Shown: one piece after another, positions 35,262 to 45,311 of the stretch | How positions within the stretch are numbered: the stretch's first letter is position 1 | Layout of the letters: each line of letters opens with the position of its first letter | Assembly (NCBI GenBank): GCA_006176705.1 | Contig: QRFJ01004877.1 | Coordinates: 62,001-126,000, forward strand | Direction of reading: 5' to 3' | DNA from: Cocos nucifera | Taxonomy: Eukaryota > Streptophyta > Magnoliopsida > Arecales > Arecaceae | Length of the DNA stretch: 64,000 nucleotides | Position numbers and translations under genes: made by a program | The notes under the pieces: model-generated | The model's input: the letters and a program-made list of their open reading frames with translations, nothing else | Database searches by the model: none | What the model was told of the DNA's origin: nothing

Positions 35262-36804
35262 TGTTGCCCAGAGGTAGTAACCCAAGAGGGGGGGGGATGA
35301 ATTGGATTCTTATAAAAGCTTTGGGCAAATTTAACTCTAAGTAATTATGTGCTTTGATTTTAATCTAAGTGGTAAGGATGAGATGTATATAATATGAGCA
35401 GTGGAATTAAAATAACAAAATCAAACTATGAAAGTAAAGTAAGAATTATAAGCATGTAAAGTATATAGAGAGAGAGAAGAAAAAACCACAACACAAACAC
35501 ACAAAGATTTATAGTGGTTTGGAGCAACCCGCTCCTACGTCCACTCCTCAAGCTTTTCTTGAGAATTCCACTATAATCTATCCTTAATTACAGTGTGTTT
35601 ATTTTTTTAGGCTCACAAACAAATCTAGTTGGTTTTCACAGGAGCACCAATCAAAACATAACACCGTTAGTTTTTTGGGTTCACTAACAATCCAGTTCAT
35701 TTTTTAGGATCACCAACCAAAATCTACAATATCCAATTTTGGGCTTGGATAGGCCTAAACCCCATGTTTCTTTTTTCCAAAGAAACTTGCAAAGAAATCA
35801 AAAAATATAAGTAAAGTTTCAGCATAATATAAAAAATAGAGTATAAGGTCTTTTAAAACCTAAAGAACAAGCCGATAATGTGCTCGATTGAAGCTTGGCT
35901 TTTCTTCAAAGTATGCTTGAGATGATGTGGAAGATGTTGGAGAAGATTGCTTTTGAAGGCTTGCTAAAATCTATGCACAACACTCCTCTCTTTTCTCTTT
36001 TCTTTGAATATTCAATGTTCCTCACAAAATCTAAAAGATTCTCTCTCTAAATCCCTTAATCTCTTTCTTCTATTTTTTTCAATTGATTCTCTACCTTTAA
36101 ATACCTTTAGAGAAGGATGGAGTGAGAGTTCTTGGCCATTGGAAGCTCTGAAATAGCCATTGGAGTCGAAAAATAGCCATTGGAAAACTATTCATTGAAG
36201 GTTGTCTGCGCAGATCTAGACCTCTCAGTTTTTCACGGAACCTCTTGTCAGATTTTGAGACCTCTCGATTTTTCATGAGATATCTCATCAGAACTGTGAG
36301 ATTTTGAGACCTCTTGTCAAGAAATCTGTGAGACCTCTCACTCTCAGAGCATAGAAATGAAGTTTCTATCTCCTGAAAATGAGATGCCTCGCGTTCAATT
36401 CGAGACCTCTCAAGACTGTGCCAGAATAATGTTTCATTATGCTAGACCACTCGAGATCTCTCAAAATAAATCTGAGATGTCTCGAAAAATTTTGACTTTA
36501 TTTTTCTTCAATGTTTGACCTTCTAAACTTGAGTTTCTTGACCCCAAACTCTTTTAAACATAATTGCTTCCTTTAATTTTAATTTCTCTTCTTTCAATCA
36601 TACTTTCTTCATACCAAGCCATCCAAATATGTGTGAATTTGCTCTTTTAAGTATTTTGGCATGGCATCTTGAGAAAATTTATTCTTGAGATAAATTCTTC
36701 ATTTTGGATACTTAAAAAATCCTACACATATTCTTGAAATACTTGATTAGATACATAATATACTCAATATTTTGGAATCATCAAAATCAATCTCAGGGTC
36801 AACA
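35262..36804 (-). repeat. 3' LTR of element 6
   Basis: The minus strand opens TGTTGACCCTGAGATTG at 36804 and ends ...CTACCTCTGGGCAACA at 35262, 1543 bp. A G9 run is at 35288-35296. Positions 36205-36490 hold a cluster of the short motif GAGACCTCTC and close variants. The minus ORF 36097-36288 crosses this cluster and is not called. Confidence 0.85.
36205..36490. repeat. Cluster of near-palindromic GAGACCTCTC motifs
   Basis: About ten variants of 'gagacctctc' or 'gagatctctc' spaced 15-60 bp apart (for example 'ttgagacctctcg', 'gtgagacctctcac', 'cgagatctctc'). They lie within the U3 part of the LTR. Function unknown. Confidence 0.6.
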
Positions 36805-36820
36805 ATCTCTCCCTTTTTGA
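36805..36820 (-). promoter_or_regulatory. Polypurine tract of element 6
   Basis: The minus strand reads 'tcaaaaagggagagat' immediately before TGTTGACC. A second tract of this kind (minus: gtcaaaaagggggagagg) occurs at about 37204-37222. Confidence 0.8.
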
Positions 36821-39059
36821 TGATGACAAAATCTTGAGTATATGCACAATAAAAGCAAATAATATATTTCTATGCAATTTGCTAAAAAATATCATGAAGT
36901 ATAGATTAAACACATAAACTAGTACTTCATGAATATTCTCAATTATTCTTTTGGTTCATTGCACATATTTCATGTACTCATAAAAAAATGTTTCAATTCA
37001 TATCAATAAGTACTAAGTTTTCATTTCAAGCATCAATACAATTCAAATGAGTACTTCATGAATGTTCTCAATTATTCTTTTGGTTCATTGCACATATTTC
37101 ATATACTCATAAAAAAAAATGTTTCAACTCATATCAGTGAGTATTAAGTTTTTATTTCAAGCATCAATACAATTCATTGAGTTTCTTCAAGCATATACTC
37201 AACATTCCTCTCCCCCTTTTTGACAGCATCAAAATGCTCATAGAAAAGAAACAAGAAATAATGATCAAAATCAATAATATGACTGTATCAAAGTAAGAAT
37301 TGCATTAAGTTTAGAAAATTAATTTATACGAGTCATCAAAATCAACATCAAAGCATTAAATTAAGAGATGTATTAAATTCATAAAATCAATTTAAATGAA
37401 TCATCTCCCTTTTAAAAATTTGTCATTAGACTCAAAATAAGTTTTAAATATTTATTTTAATTTAAAAAATTAGTTTGAATTTAAATATTATATGCTTTCT
37501 CTCTTTTTGAATGAATATGATCTTTATTCAGATTTTCAAATATGCACTTTTAAATTTTAAGAGGAATAGAGCTTTTCAAAATATTTGAATATGAAATCAA
37601 GCATAATATATACTTTAATATTCTAACTTTTTTTCTTAAGAAATTTTGGTCAATTAAATTTATAAAAGGTATATATCGAGAATGTATCGAGCAAAGTAAA
37701 ATAAATAGTATCAAAGCATAAGATAGTCATATTTTCAAATTCATTGCTTTGAGTAAAATATTATTTCAAAATAAATAATTCATAAAAATTTTGCAATGCA
37801 CATGAGAAATTTAGGATCAAATTTGAATTTTCAAATGAATTTCAAAATTTATTCCTTGGAGTAAGAATATATTTTCAAATTAGTCAAAAATATTTTAATT
37901 AAATCAACTTAGAAAATATCTCTTCCCCTATTTTTCATACTTATAGCAAGGTTAATTTACTTTTCAACTTTCTTTCCTTCTTTATTTCAAATCAAGCAAA
38001 TTCAACATGAATTTAACCACTAAATTCAAATTTTTAAAATTTAAAATATATTTTTAATTTCAAAGGCCTTTTTTATTAAATGATTACTTCTTCATTAATA
38101 TTTTCTTTCCATAACTTTAATAAATAGAGTCATTTCTTTGAAAGATTTTCTTGATACCAATTAAACTAAGTTTTAGATCAAATCATGATTTTCTTGGTTC
38201 AATACCATGTAAAGATTAATTTGCAAATTCAGCTTGATACCAATGATTTTAATTTTGAATTAAATCAAGATGAATTGATTTAAATTAAATAGTTTAAGAA
38301 TTTAGAATGATAAATCAATTTGAATTGATATCAGCAAATTAGTTAAGGCAAATCGTAGAGAAATTTTCAATCATTCTTCAAAAAGATAATTTATTTCTTT
38401 TCATAAGAAATATCAAGCAATTAGGTTTAGAAAAGGTATGTATTTTTGAATTTATTTCAAATGATATCATATCAAATATATAGCTGTGTAAAATTATATT
38501 TGAAATAAAGACATTCTTCTCTTTTTGCCAAAAGATAAATCAATCAGATACATGGCAATAGTAAGTTGTTTGATATCAAATAATTAAGACTGAAGTTCTC
38601 TATGAATATTTAGATATTTAAAACATTCATATCCAATAAGAATCTTTTAATTTAAATTCATTAATTATTAAATTGATATGAAGAGACTTAAAATATTATG
38701 CTGAATTTTAAAATAAATCATTTCATCCATAGCATGATATATAGAGGAGAGCGTATTAATCTTTAAAATCAAAGCATTCAAATTATTGCAAGCATCAAAA
38801 TCAATCATACTTATCAAAACGTGAAAGGAGTTATCATATGCATACATATTAACAAATCACTAAAGTTAATACATCAAACTTTCAATTCATAAAGTATGAT
38901 CATTTTAAGCAATGATAAATCATCAAAATCAATCAAACATGCTTAATAATTATGCTAATTAATAATCAAAATATATTTAGCAAATAAAGATGGCATGGTG
39001 TGAGAATAGTTTAGATTTTACCAAATAGCACCATCCATCTATTTTTATTTCCAAGGCAT
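36821..39059 (-). other. AT-rich noncoding interior of element 6
   Basis: Strongly AT-rich DNA with no supportable ORF in either strand. It holds a 129-bp tandem duplication (36921-37176) and a second polypurine-like tract near 37204-37222. In its family this space would normally hold pol, so I read it as the remains of a pol-deleted, non-autonomous form or an expanded 3' region. Confidence 0.5.
36921..37176. repeat. 129-bp tandem duplication
   Basis: Units start at 36921 and 37050, each opening 'agtacttcatgaat' and ending 'catcaatacaattca'. They differ at few positions plus an A-run length change (a7 against a9), so the duplication is younger than much of the surrounding decay. Confidence 0.85.
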
Positions 39060-39322
39060 CCATAAAAAATTTTTTCTTTTAGCTTCATTGGATCCTTGGT
39101 ATACCAACAAAATTACTTCATAATTTTTGGTACCTAAGTTTTTTTTGGTCCATTGAAGTTAATGCTCAAGGTTTCTTTTGGAACCCAAATTTGTCTAACC
39201 AAAGTATGGTCAATTCTTTTAAAATAATATTCAAAAATTTTTTGGCCAATTTTATTGCATTTAAAGCATTTAATTGAATGATTTTCAGTTGAAGCTCTTG
39301 TGAAAATACTCCTAGCATTTTG
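39060..39322 (-). pseudogene. gag: gag tail of element 6 with degraded second knuckle
   Basis: Continues the gag frame past the stop at 39320. A knuckle-like CFKCNKIGQKIFEY (His to Gln, last Cys to Tyr) is followed by 'RQIWVPKETL', a box typical of this gag group just before protease. Two more stops follow, and the coding trace fades before 39050. Confidence 0.6.
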
Positions 39323-40684
39323 CTATTTTCTTAAAATATTAAGATCAGTTTCTATTTTATTGAAAATAGCCCCATTAACTTTTACCATAGATTGGAGATT
39401 TTGAAAACTAATGGTAAACTTTTCAGCAATAGGCTTCAAAATTTCAATCTCTCTTCTCAATTTTTTATTTTCTCCCAAGAGCTCTTTCTTTTTATTTAAA
39501 AAAAATTTCTTTTCTTTTAGGGAGGATCTTAAGATATCATTATCCTTTTTAAGCTCCATATTTTCTTTAACTAAAGAATTTTTAGATTTGATCCATTCTT
39601 CTTTTTCTTTAGTCAAATTATTCTTTTCTTTCAAGATATCTTCTTTTTTATTTAATAACTTATTCTTTTCATTAGCTAAAAGAAGATTAGATTTTTTGAT
39701 TTTTTTATTTTTTAGCTTTAATTTTTTGAATTCATCCATTAAATCATTGAAGGCTTCAAACAATTCCTCAAATATAAACTCGAAGGAGTTTTGAGAATTT
39801 ACCTCATCCTCAATGGCTATGAGGCAAAGATTTTTCACTTTCTTTTTCTCATCCAAGCTTGAAGTGTCACTATCATCCCAAATTCCTAACATAGCTTTTT
39901 TCTTGGTCTTTTTAGGATACTTTTTGAGTAGGGGATAATTGGGCTTGTAATATCTACTTTTGTTGGAATCATAGCATGTGACACTTTTTCTTTCTTTTTC
40001 TTCTTTATTTTTCATACTTCTTTTTAGGAGGAACTTCTTGAATTTGCTTGTGAGTAGCTCCATATCCTCTTCATCATCTTCACTCTCTTCTTCATCTTCT
40101 TCTTCTTTTGACTCATCACTTTCTTCATGTTGTGCAATGGATTTGAAGGCGATGGTCTTCATCTTTTTTGGCTATTCCTCTTCCTCCTTTTGAGCCATGT
40201 TCAACTCATGAGTCATGAGTGAACCCATCAATTCTTCTAGTGATAGCTTGGTGAGGTCTTTCGTTTCTTGTATGGCTGTCACCTTTGCTTTCCATTCCTT
40301 TGGCAAAGACCTTAAAACCTTGCAAACAAGTTCATAGTTAGTATAGATTTTGCCAAGACCATTTAGAGCATTAATAATATCAGTAAATTTGGAAAATATT
40401 TTAGAAATTGACTCATGTTTCTCTATTTTAAACATTTCATATTTATGAACAAGAAACTTGATTTTGGACTCTTTTACTTGGCTTGTTTTCTCATGAGTCA
40501 CTTTCAATCTTTTCCAAATTTTCTTTGCCGATGAACAAGTGAATATTCTATTAAATTCTTATACATCAAGAGAACAATAAAGAATATTGATGACTTTTGC
40601 ATTTAATTGAGCCATCTTCTTATCAAATTCATCCCAATCCTTTTCTGGTTTGAAAATAGACACATCATTAATTTCTATTATGGG
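39323..40684 (-). pseudogene. gag: gag of element 6 (UBN2 capsid plus coiled coil)
   Basis: A single frame from 40684 to 39323 with two internal stops (near 40560 and at 40169-40171). The first part is a UBN2-type capsid region: 'FTCSSAKKIWKRLKVTHEKT', 'SKFTDIINALNGLGK', 'LRSLPKEWKAKVTAIQE' and 'LSLEELMGSLMTHELNMAQ'. An acidic run ('ESDESKEEEDEEE') follows, then a basic segment and a ruined zinc knuckle (CYDSNKSRYYKPNYP, three of four ligands lost). About 150 residues of Lys/Glu/Leu-rich coiled coil complete it. The N-terminus is cut by the Tat insertion. Plus ORFs at 39411 and 39978 are antisense shadows of this acidic and basic sequence. Confidence 0.85.
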
Positions 40685-40923
40685 TGTTGACATGAAATCT
40701 GGCCATCATCGGAGTTGAAGCTGGATTTGGAGAGGATGAAGTCGCCGCTAGGACCTACAAAATAAGTCTCATCTGAAGTCTGGGGTGGTGGCTCTGGCAA
40801 GACCCTCCGACGATCAAGTTAACTCTTTCGATCAATAGAAATGGAATACATAGAGAGATTCTAACAGAGTTTTGAGGAAGAGAAGGAGAGCTTTTTTTTT
40901 TCAAAAGTGTAGCTGAAGGGTCA

Positions 40924-40932
40924 CTTATATGG
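40924..40932 (-). promoter_or_regulatory. TATA-like box of the Tat LTR
   Basis: The minus strand reads ccatataag, about 240 bp from the LTR end, a fitting place for the retrotransposon promoter. Confidence 0.45.
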
Positions 40933-41152
40933 ACAGAACTTGTAACAAACTGATAGTGACAGCCATAACCATCTAGTAGTGGGCCATTCATGGCCACGTG
41001 GAGTTTGTTATGGAGGATAGTATCTGTTGTCATGATGTGCGAGTCCGTCGGGGTCCAATGATCGAAACTTAGATGGAAGAAATTGATGATTCTTTTGGCT
41101 ATATTGAGGATGAGTGCCGAGGTCCATTGAGGCTACTGGATGGAGTTCAGAA

Positions 41153-41460
41153 GGAGTTTAGCTATTTGAAAGAGTCCGTCTGAAGGAGAAATTCGAGAGG
41201 AGTTTGATTGTTGGTAGAGTCCAGCTAAAGAAGAAGTCCGGTAGGAGTTTGACTATTGGAGGAGTCTAGTTGGAGGAGTTTGACTGAAGAAGAAGTTCAG
41301 AAGGAGTCTGACTGTTGGAGGAGTCTAGCTAAAGGAGAAGTTTAGGAGGAGTTCAACTGTTGGAAGAGTCTGGCTGAAGGAGAAGTTTGGGAGGAGTTCG
41401 ACTATTGGAGGAGTCTGGCTGAAGGAGAAGTTCAGAAGAAGTTTAACTACTGGAGGAGGC
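41153..41460. repeat. 45-bp minisatellite in the Tat LTR
   Basis: About 6.5 tandem units of 45 bp, each like 'ggagttcgactattggagga' followed by 'gtctggctgaaggagaagtt' and 'tggga'. One unit (near 41243) has a 14-bp insertion. Units differ from each other at 10-20% of positions by eye. Confidence 0.85.
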
Positions 41461-41553
41461 TCGAGGTTTAACCATGGAGGCTGCTGTCGGACGAGGTCCT
41501 TTTGAGATCAAGCATCCAGTCAAACTTTGGCAGGAGAGGGTTTATCCCCAGCA

Positions 41554-42184
41554 CTAGTCCTCCTACTCTTGAGTTTGAAGTTCAAGGGAAGGAAGTACCG
41601 AGTGTAACTGCCGAAGTCCCTTTTCATTTCCTACACTTGCTAGGGTGAAGCATTTCTTGGTGCTTCTGTGCTAGCATCGAAGCTTCATAAATTTGAGGCG
41701 ACCCGAAGAGACGCCTTTGGAGCTCCATACCAAAACACTGCCCAGGGTACAGCATTATTATGGGCCTATCTACCATCAGTCTCTATCATGATAGAGGGGG
41801 CATGCATCGGCCATACGTTGGTCGAAGGAGATTCACAATCATAACCGTCAAGAATTCTCAGGGCTATTTAACCTATTTCCTTTCCCCGAGTCATTACCTT
41901 TCTTGAAATCTTTTTTCTCCTCTTCTTCTGATTTTCTTCTCTCCGTTGCATGAGAGCTTAGGCTTTTCCTTCCACTTCCTTTGATCCTAGGTGTTCTTCC
42001 ATCTGTCTTCTGTGGCCTTCATCATCTTTCTGCCTCTTCCAATTGACTTAGATCAGTTTCGCTATCCTTTCTCAAGTTATTCCTACATTCTTTGCTTTCC
42101 ACTCCTTAGGTCTCTTTGTAGAAATTTTTTATGCTTAATTTTCTTAGCTTTTCGAGCATTTTTTATAATTTTGCTCTGATCCAA
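41554..42184 (+). promoter_or_regulatory. Promoter and 5' UTR region of the antisense gene
   Basis: Lies between the 3' LTR and the first ATG of the plus-strand gene. It has a TATA-like TATTTAA at 41865-41871 and a pyrimidine-rich 5' UTR of about 290 bp. The purine tract of the element (minus) is at its left edge. Promoter function is inferred. Confidence 0.4.
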
Positions 42185-42941
42185 ATGTCTACTGAGGAAT
42201 CCTGATCGACCTGCTCGGAGAGTTCGGCTCCTCTAGCCTTAGCGAACCTATCTCCCAGGGAGGTCAAGCTTTTTGAGTTGCCCCCTCCTTCCTTTGCACC
42301 AGCAGTTATTGCCTACCAACTTCAGCCTGATGATCTTTCGTTAGCTAGGATTTAGTTCGATATTCCCTTCGACTACGAGCTTGAACTTCTCGGACCCAAT
42401 GATAGGGCCTGCTCTCCGCCTCCCGATCGAATATGCCTGTATTTAGAGGCTCTTCGGGCTGGGCTTAGGTTATCCTTACCCCCTTTCATGGCCAACGTAT
42501 TTAGATTTCTCAGCATCTTCCTTGCTGCTATGGCATCGAACTCCTTTAGGTTCATCATAGGATTTCTTTCCTTGTGTACCATGGTAGGCGTTGGATCTAT
42601 CATTTCCTTATTTCAAATCTTCTTTATCCTCAAATGCGACCCAACTACTAAGGATTGGTGGTATGTGTCCCTCCAATTTGGCAGGAAGGGATTACTTAAG
42701 AGCACTCCCTCTTCCATCTATGGCTGAAAGGAGAAATTCTTCTTCATCTCAAACCCATCCTTAAGGTTAGGACTTCCTCCATGGGGGGAGATAAGGAACT
42801 TGGTCCGTTGAGCTCTAGGGTTGGAAAGTGAGGATTGAAGTTCGACTGATATATTGAAGGGCTTTAACATTCCACCAATCTCCGACCTTTTGGATGAGCA
42901 GATCCTGTTTAACCTTGACCTCAGTCTCCTAAATTTGGTAG

Positions 42942-43037
42942 GTAGTCTTTTTTTTCTTTGGTCGGTTGTGGGGTATTCTTTATCGAGACCTCAACTTTTC
43001 TTTGACCTTTTCTAACTTTGATTTTTATCCTTTATAG
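42942..43037 (+). other. Predicted intron 1 of the antisense gene
   Basis: 96 bp, T-rich, donor GTAGTC and acceptor TATAG. It joins reading phases 1 and 2 exactly. An open-reading explanation without splicing fails because the intervening bases carry stops. Confidence 0.55.
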
Positions 43038-43474
43038 AGATGACTCCTGAAGAGCGAGACCGTCTGACCAAGGGACTTAAATCTCTCAAGAGAAAAGGCG
43101 GCCCCACTGGGGATCTTCCAAAGAAGGCCCACATTGGTGAGTCTAGCCATGCCATGCTGATCCAGACCATGCCCACCCCCGAGCCTATTACCACCACACC
43201 GAGCTCAACCCCATCCAAAGAGGTCGCTCCATCTGCTCCCCTCCAGTTGGAGGAAGCCACGAAAAAAAAGAAGAAGAGGCCTATCGGCAATAAGGTCAGA
43301 AGGAGGGTCGAGAGCTCCAAAAGTGGGGGTCCCAACCAAGAACAAGCTTCTTTGGATGATCGGAAGGTCATCCAATCACTCATGAAGGGGAGTATTATTT
43401 TTCACATTGCAGCAAAGATGCTGCAGAGGAGCGACATTGAGAGATTCGATGAGTCCTTCACCACCTACCTTGAG

Positions 43475-43557
43475 GTAGTCTTCTCTCTCATAGTCTTGAT
43501 CTGGGGTCTTTTTCATTTCGAAGTCAGGGCTCCCTATAACTTAGTTTTCTATCATAG
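43475..43557 (+). other. Predicted intron 2 of the antisense gene
   Basis: 83 bp, donor GTAGTC after a GAG codon, acceptor ATCATAG. Splicing switches from the 43040 frame to the 43822 frame in phase 0. Confidence 0.6.
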
Positions 43558-44232
43558 ATCGGGCATTATCTCTTCGCCCACTCTGAGGTGGCCAGTTAGA
43601 GGTGGGCCGAAGCCTCGAAGGCCCCCGAGGAAGCTCGTGCGGAGGTCGAGAAGGCTCGGGCTGAAGTTGAGAGCATGAGGGTGGCTTCAAAAATCCAATC
43701 CATCGAGGTCGAGCACCTTCGAAAAGAGTTGAGGGTGGAGCATGAGAAGACGACAAACTTGAGGACTACCTTGGCTCAGGAGGAGGTGGAAAAGAGGAAG
43801 GCATAAGAAGGGGTCAGCGCAGTGGTGGAGCGAGCAGTCGAAAGCTTCAAGTCCTCTAGGGACATGGAGGACATTAAAATATCTTTTGCTCAGGAGGCTT
43901 TCATCGAGGGGTTCCAGATCTGCCTGGGAAGGGTCACTAAGAATTTTTATGAGGTAGATTTGGACCTCTTGACAGAAGAGCCCGGCGATAGAGCTGATCC
44001 TTCATCCCTCGGGGTTGGAGTTATCCCGATCGACATCCCTTCTTCTTCAGCCGTGAGAGCTATCCCGGAAGCTTCCAAACCTATCGCTGCAGTGCCTGAG
44101 CATGCCCATAGATCGGATAGAAATGAAGATGCTCCAACCTCTCCTATGGTCGAGCTACTGAGGTCAAGATTCTCAATGATCATGTAGCTTTCTTTTCTTT
44201 TTATGCTGATGTATTTAAAAACATCCAAGTAA

Positions 44233-45210
44233 ATGAAAGATAAATCTTTTTCTAGCCTTATACTTTGTGTTGTCCTTTGCATGGTTCAGAACACTCTTGA
44301 TGACCTAGGTCATGACTCCCCTCTTCCAGTTGATGTCGATCCTTTGCCCCATGGGGTTTTGATTAAACCACTGATTAGGAGCTTGAAGATGGAGATTCAT
44401 CGCTTGAAGAAGAAGTTGAGAAAAATCAAGGATGATCTCCAAGAATCAAGGAAGAATGCTTTGGAGGTGACTGTCGAAGTTACCCACCTTAGGAACTTGT
44501 ATAGGAAGGACTCTACCAGTTTCAACATTCAGAAGGGTAGCTTCAAGAATGAAATGGCCAAACTGAGAAGAAGTGCCAACAATAAATCTTGGGAGTTAAC
44601 GGCAAAGATTAGCTCCCTTGAGATCGACCTTATAGTGGTGAAGAAAAAAATTCAACTATTGGAGCAAACTTCGTCATGATCTACCGATAGGACCTGGTAT
44701 GATTAGGACTGGTCCAAGAGATTCTCCAAACTTCAGAAGCAGCTCCACGACGTCGAAGCCTGGCATAATGATTATAAGCTAACTTGATCGAAGAAAGTGA
44801 CCAGGCTCGAGCATGAGCTCCGAGCAACTAACGGAGAGGTGAGCCATCTCCAGCAACAACTGACTGATGGTCGATGGGCTATCTCTAGTGGATAGTCGGA
44901 GGAGATTGCCTCCTTGAAGAAGATCATTGGTGAGCTTTCAGAGGTTGTCGAGATGGAGAAAGTCGAAGTTCAGCGATTGAAGCTCCAACTAATCTATGAG
45001 CATCAAGCCATCCAGGATACGGAGGCCGAGTCTGAGATCCTAAGGAGGCAGCGGCGGGAGCCTGAGGGCCAATTCGGGCATATCAATAGAGTGTACATAG
45101 ATAATTTGTATAAAAAAAAAGAACTTGAGGAGGAAATCGTTAGGTTGAAGCAGGCCTTGGTGATGGCCAGCATCGACGACCCGATGCCTGAGGAGTCTAA
45201 TCCATCTTAA
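44233..45210 (+). pseudogene. Second coiled-coil reading frame downstream of the antisense gene
   Basis: One frame from 44233 to the TAA at 45208-45210 with four internal stops between 44677 and 44896, all of which fit C-to-T or G-to-A changes. The product is almost wholly Lys/Glu/Leu heptad-like ('LKMEIHRLKKKLRKIKDDLQ', 'TRLEHELRATNGEVSHLQQQ', 'NLYKKKELEEEIVRLKQAL'). The ATG at 44233 starts with hydrophobic residues unlike the rest; an acceptor (TTCAG) at 44285-44289 suggests the coding part begins at 44290, perhaps as a further exon of the preceding gene. I recognise no domain beyond coiled coil. Confidence 0.55.
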
Positions 45211-45311
45211 GGCTTCGCCTCCTTTTTTATATATTTTTGTTTTAATCGATCTTGCCGATCCTTGCCGCGTTGGCTTCCTTGTAATTTGTAGTCGGTTTGG
45301 CCGACCTTCAT
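45211..45311 (+). other. 3' flank of the coiled-coil gene
   Basis: T-rich, then GC-richer DNA ending at the insertion of element 8. It resumes at 55760. Confidence 0.4.
45307..45311. repeat. Target-site duplication TTCAT, left copy (element 8)
   Basis: Pairs with TCCAT at 55755-55759 with one mismatch, consistent with an old 5-bp duplication. Confidence 0.7.

Larger units (their letters stand above)
35262..40684 (-). mobile_element. Minus-strand copia element 6, gag only, pol missing
   Basis: In element order from the right: gag (40684-39060), about 2.2 kb of AT-rich noncoding DNA, polypurine tract, 3' LTR (36804-35262). The 5' LTR and gag start lie beyond the Tat insertion at 40685. The acidic, coiled-coil gag and the AAAAAGGGAGAGAT tract before TGTTGACC suggest the SIRE/Maximus side of copia (inference). 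There is no trace of protease, integrase or RT. It sits in the LTR of element 5. Confidence 0.75.
40685..41553 (-). repeat. 3' LTR of the Tat element
   Basis: The minus strand opens TGCTGGGGATAAACC at 41553 and ends ...CATGTCAACA at 40685 (or ...CATGTCA at 40688). It is preceded on the minus strand by a purine-rich 'agagtaggaggactag'. A TATA-like CATATAAG (minus) is at 40924-40932. Its U3 contains a 45-bp minisatellite. Boundaries rest on TG/CA ends and tract position only, as the second LTR is outside the window. Confidence 0.6.
42185..44187 (+). pseudogene. Antisense gene of the Tat element: plant gypsy-type 'Transposase_28' family, two introns
   Basis: Three exons fit one reading: 42185-42941, 43038-43474 and 43558-44187, about 607 codons. 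Intron 1 (G|GTAGTC...TATAG) and intron 2 (GAG|GTAGTC...CATAG) have canonical ends and keep phase. Exon 1 contains 'PPFMANVFRFLSIFLAAMAS' and 'GRKGLLKSTPSSIYG', matching the plant family named 'putative gypsy type transposon' (PF04195, from memory). Exon 2 is basic and Pro/Ser-rich. Exon 3 is coiled coil ('EVEKARAEVESMRVASK') then 'EAFIEGFQICLGRVTKNF', a conserved C-terminal box. Seven in-frame stops, several fitting CGA, CAG or TGG changes, make it a pseudogene. The role of these proteins is unknown; despite the name no transposase activity is established. It runs opposite to gag-pol. Confidence 0.65.

Noticed and set aside
36821..39059. A possible env-like gene in element 6 between gag and LTR
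   Set aside because: SIRE-type elements can carry one, but no ORF over about 60 codons with a signal or membrane segment is present. The DNA is simply AT-rich.
39411..40193. Plus ORFs rich in Ser, Phe and Leu
   Set aside because: Exact antisense of the acidic/basic coiled-coil gag of element 6. Composition explains the open frame.
43012..43383. Minus ORF of 123 codons in the Tat element
   Set aside because: Overlaps the better-supported plus exon 2 and has no known domain.
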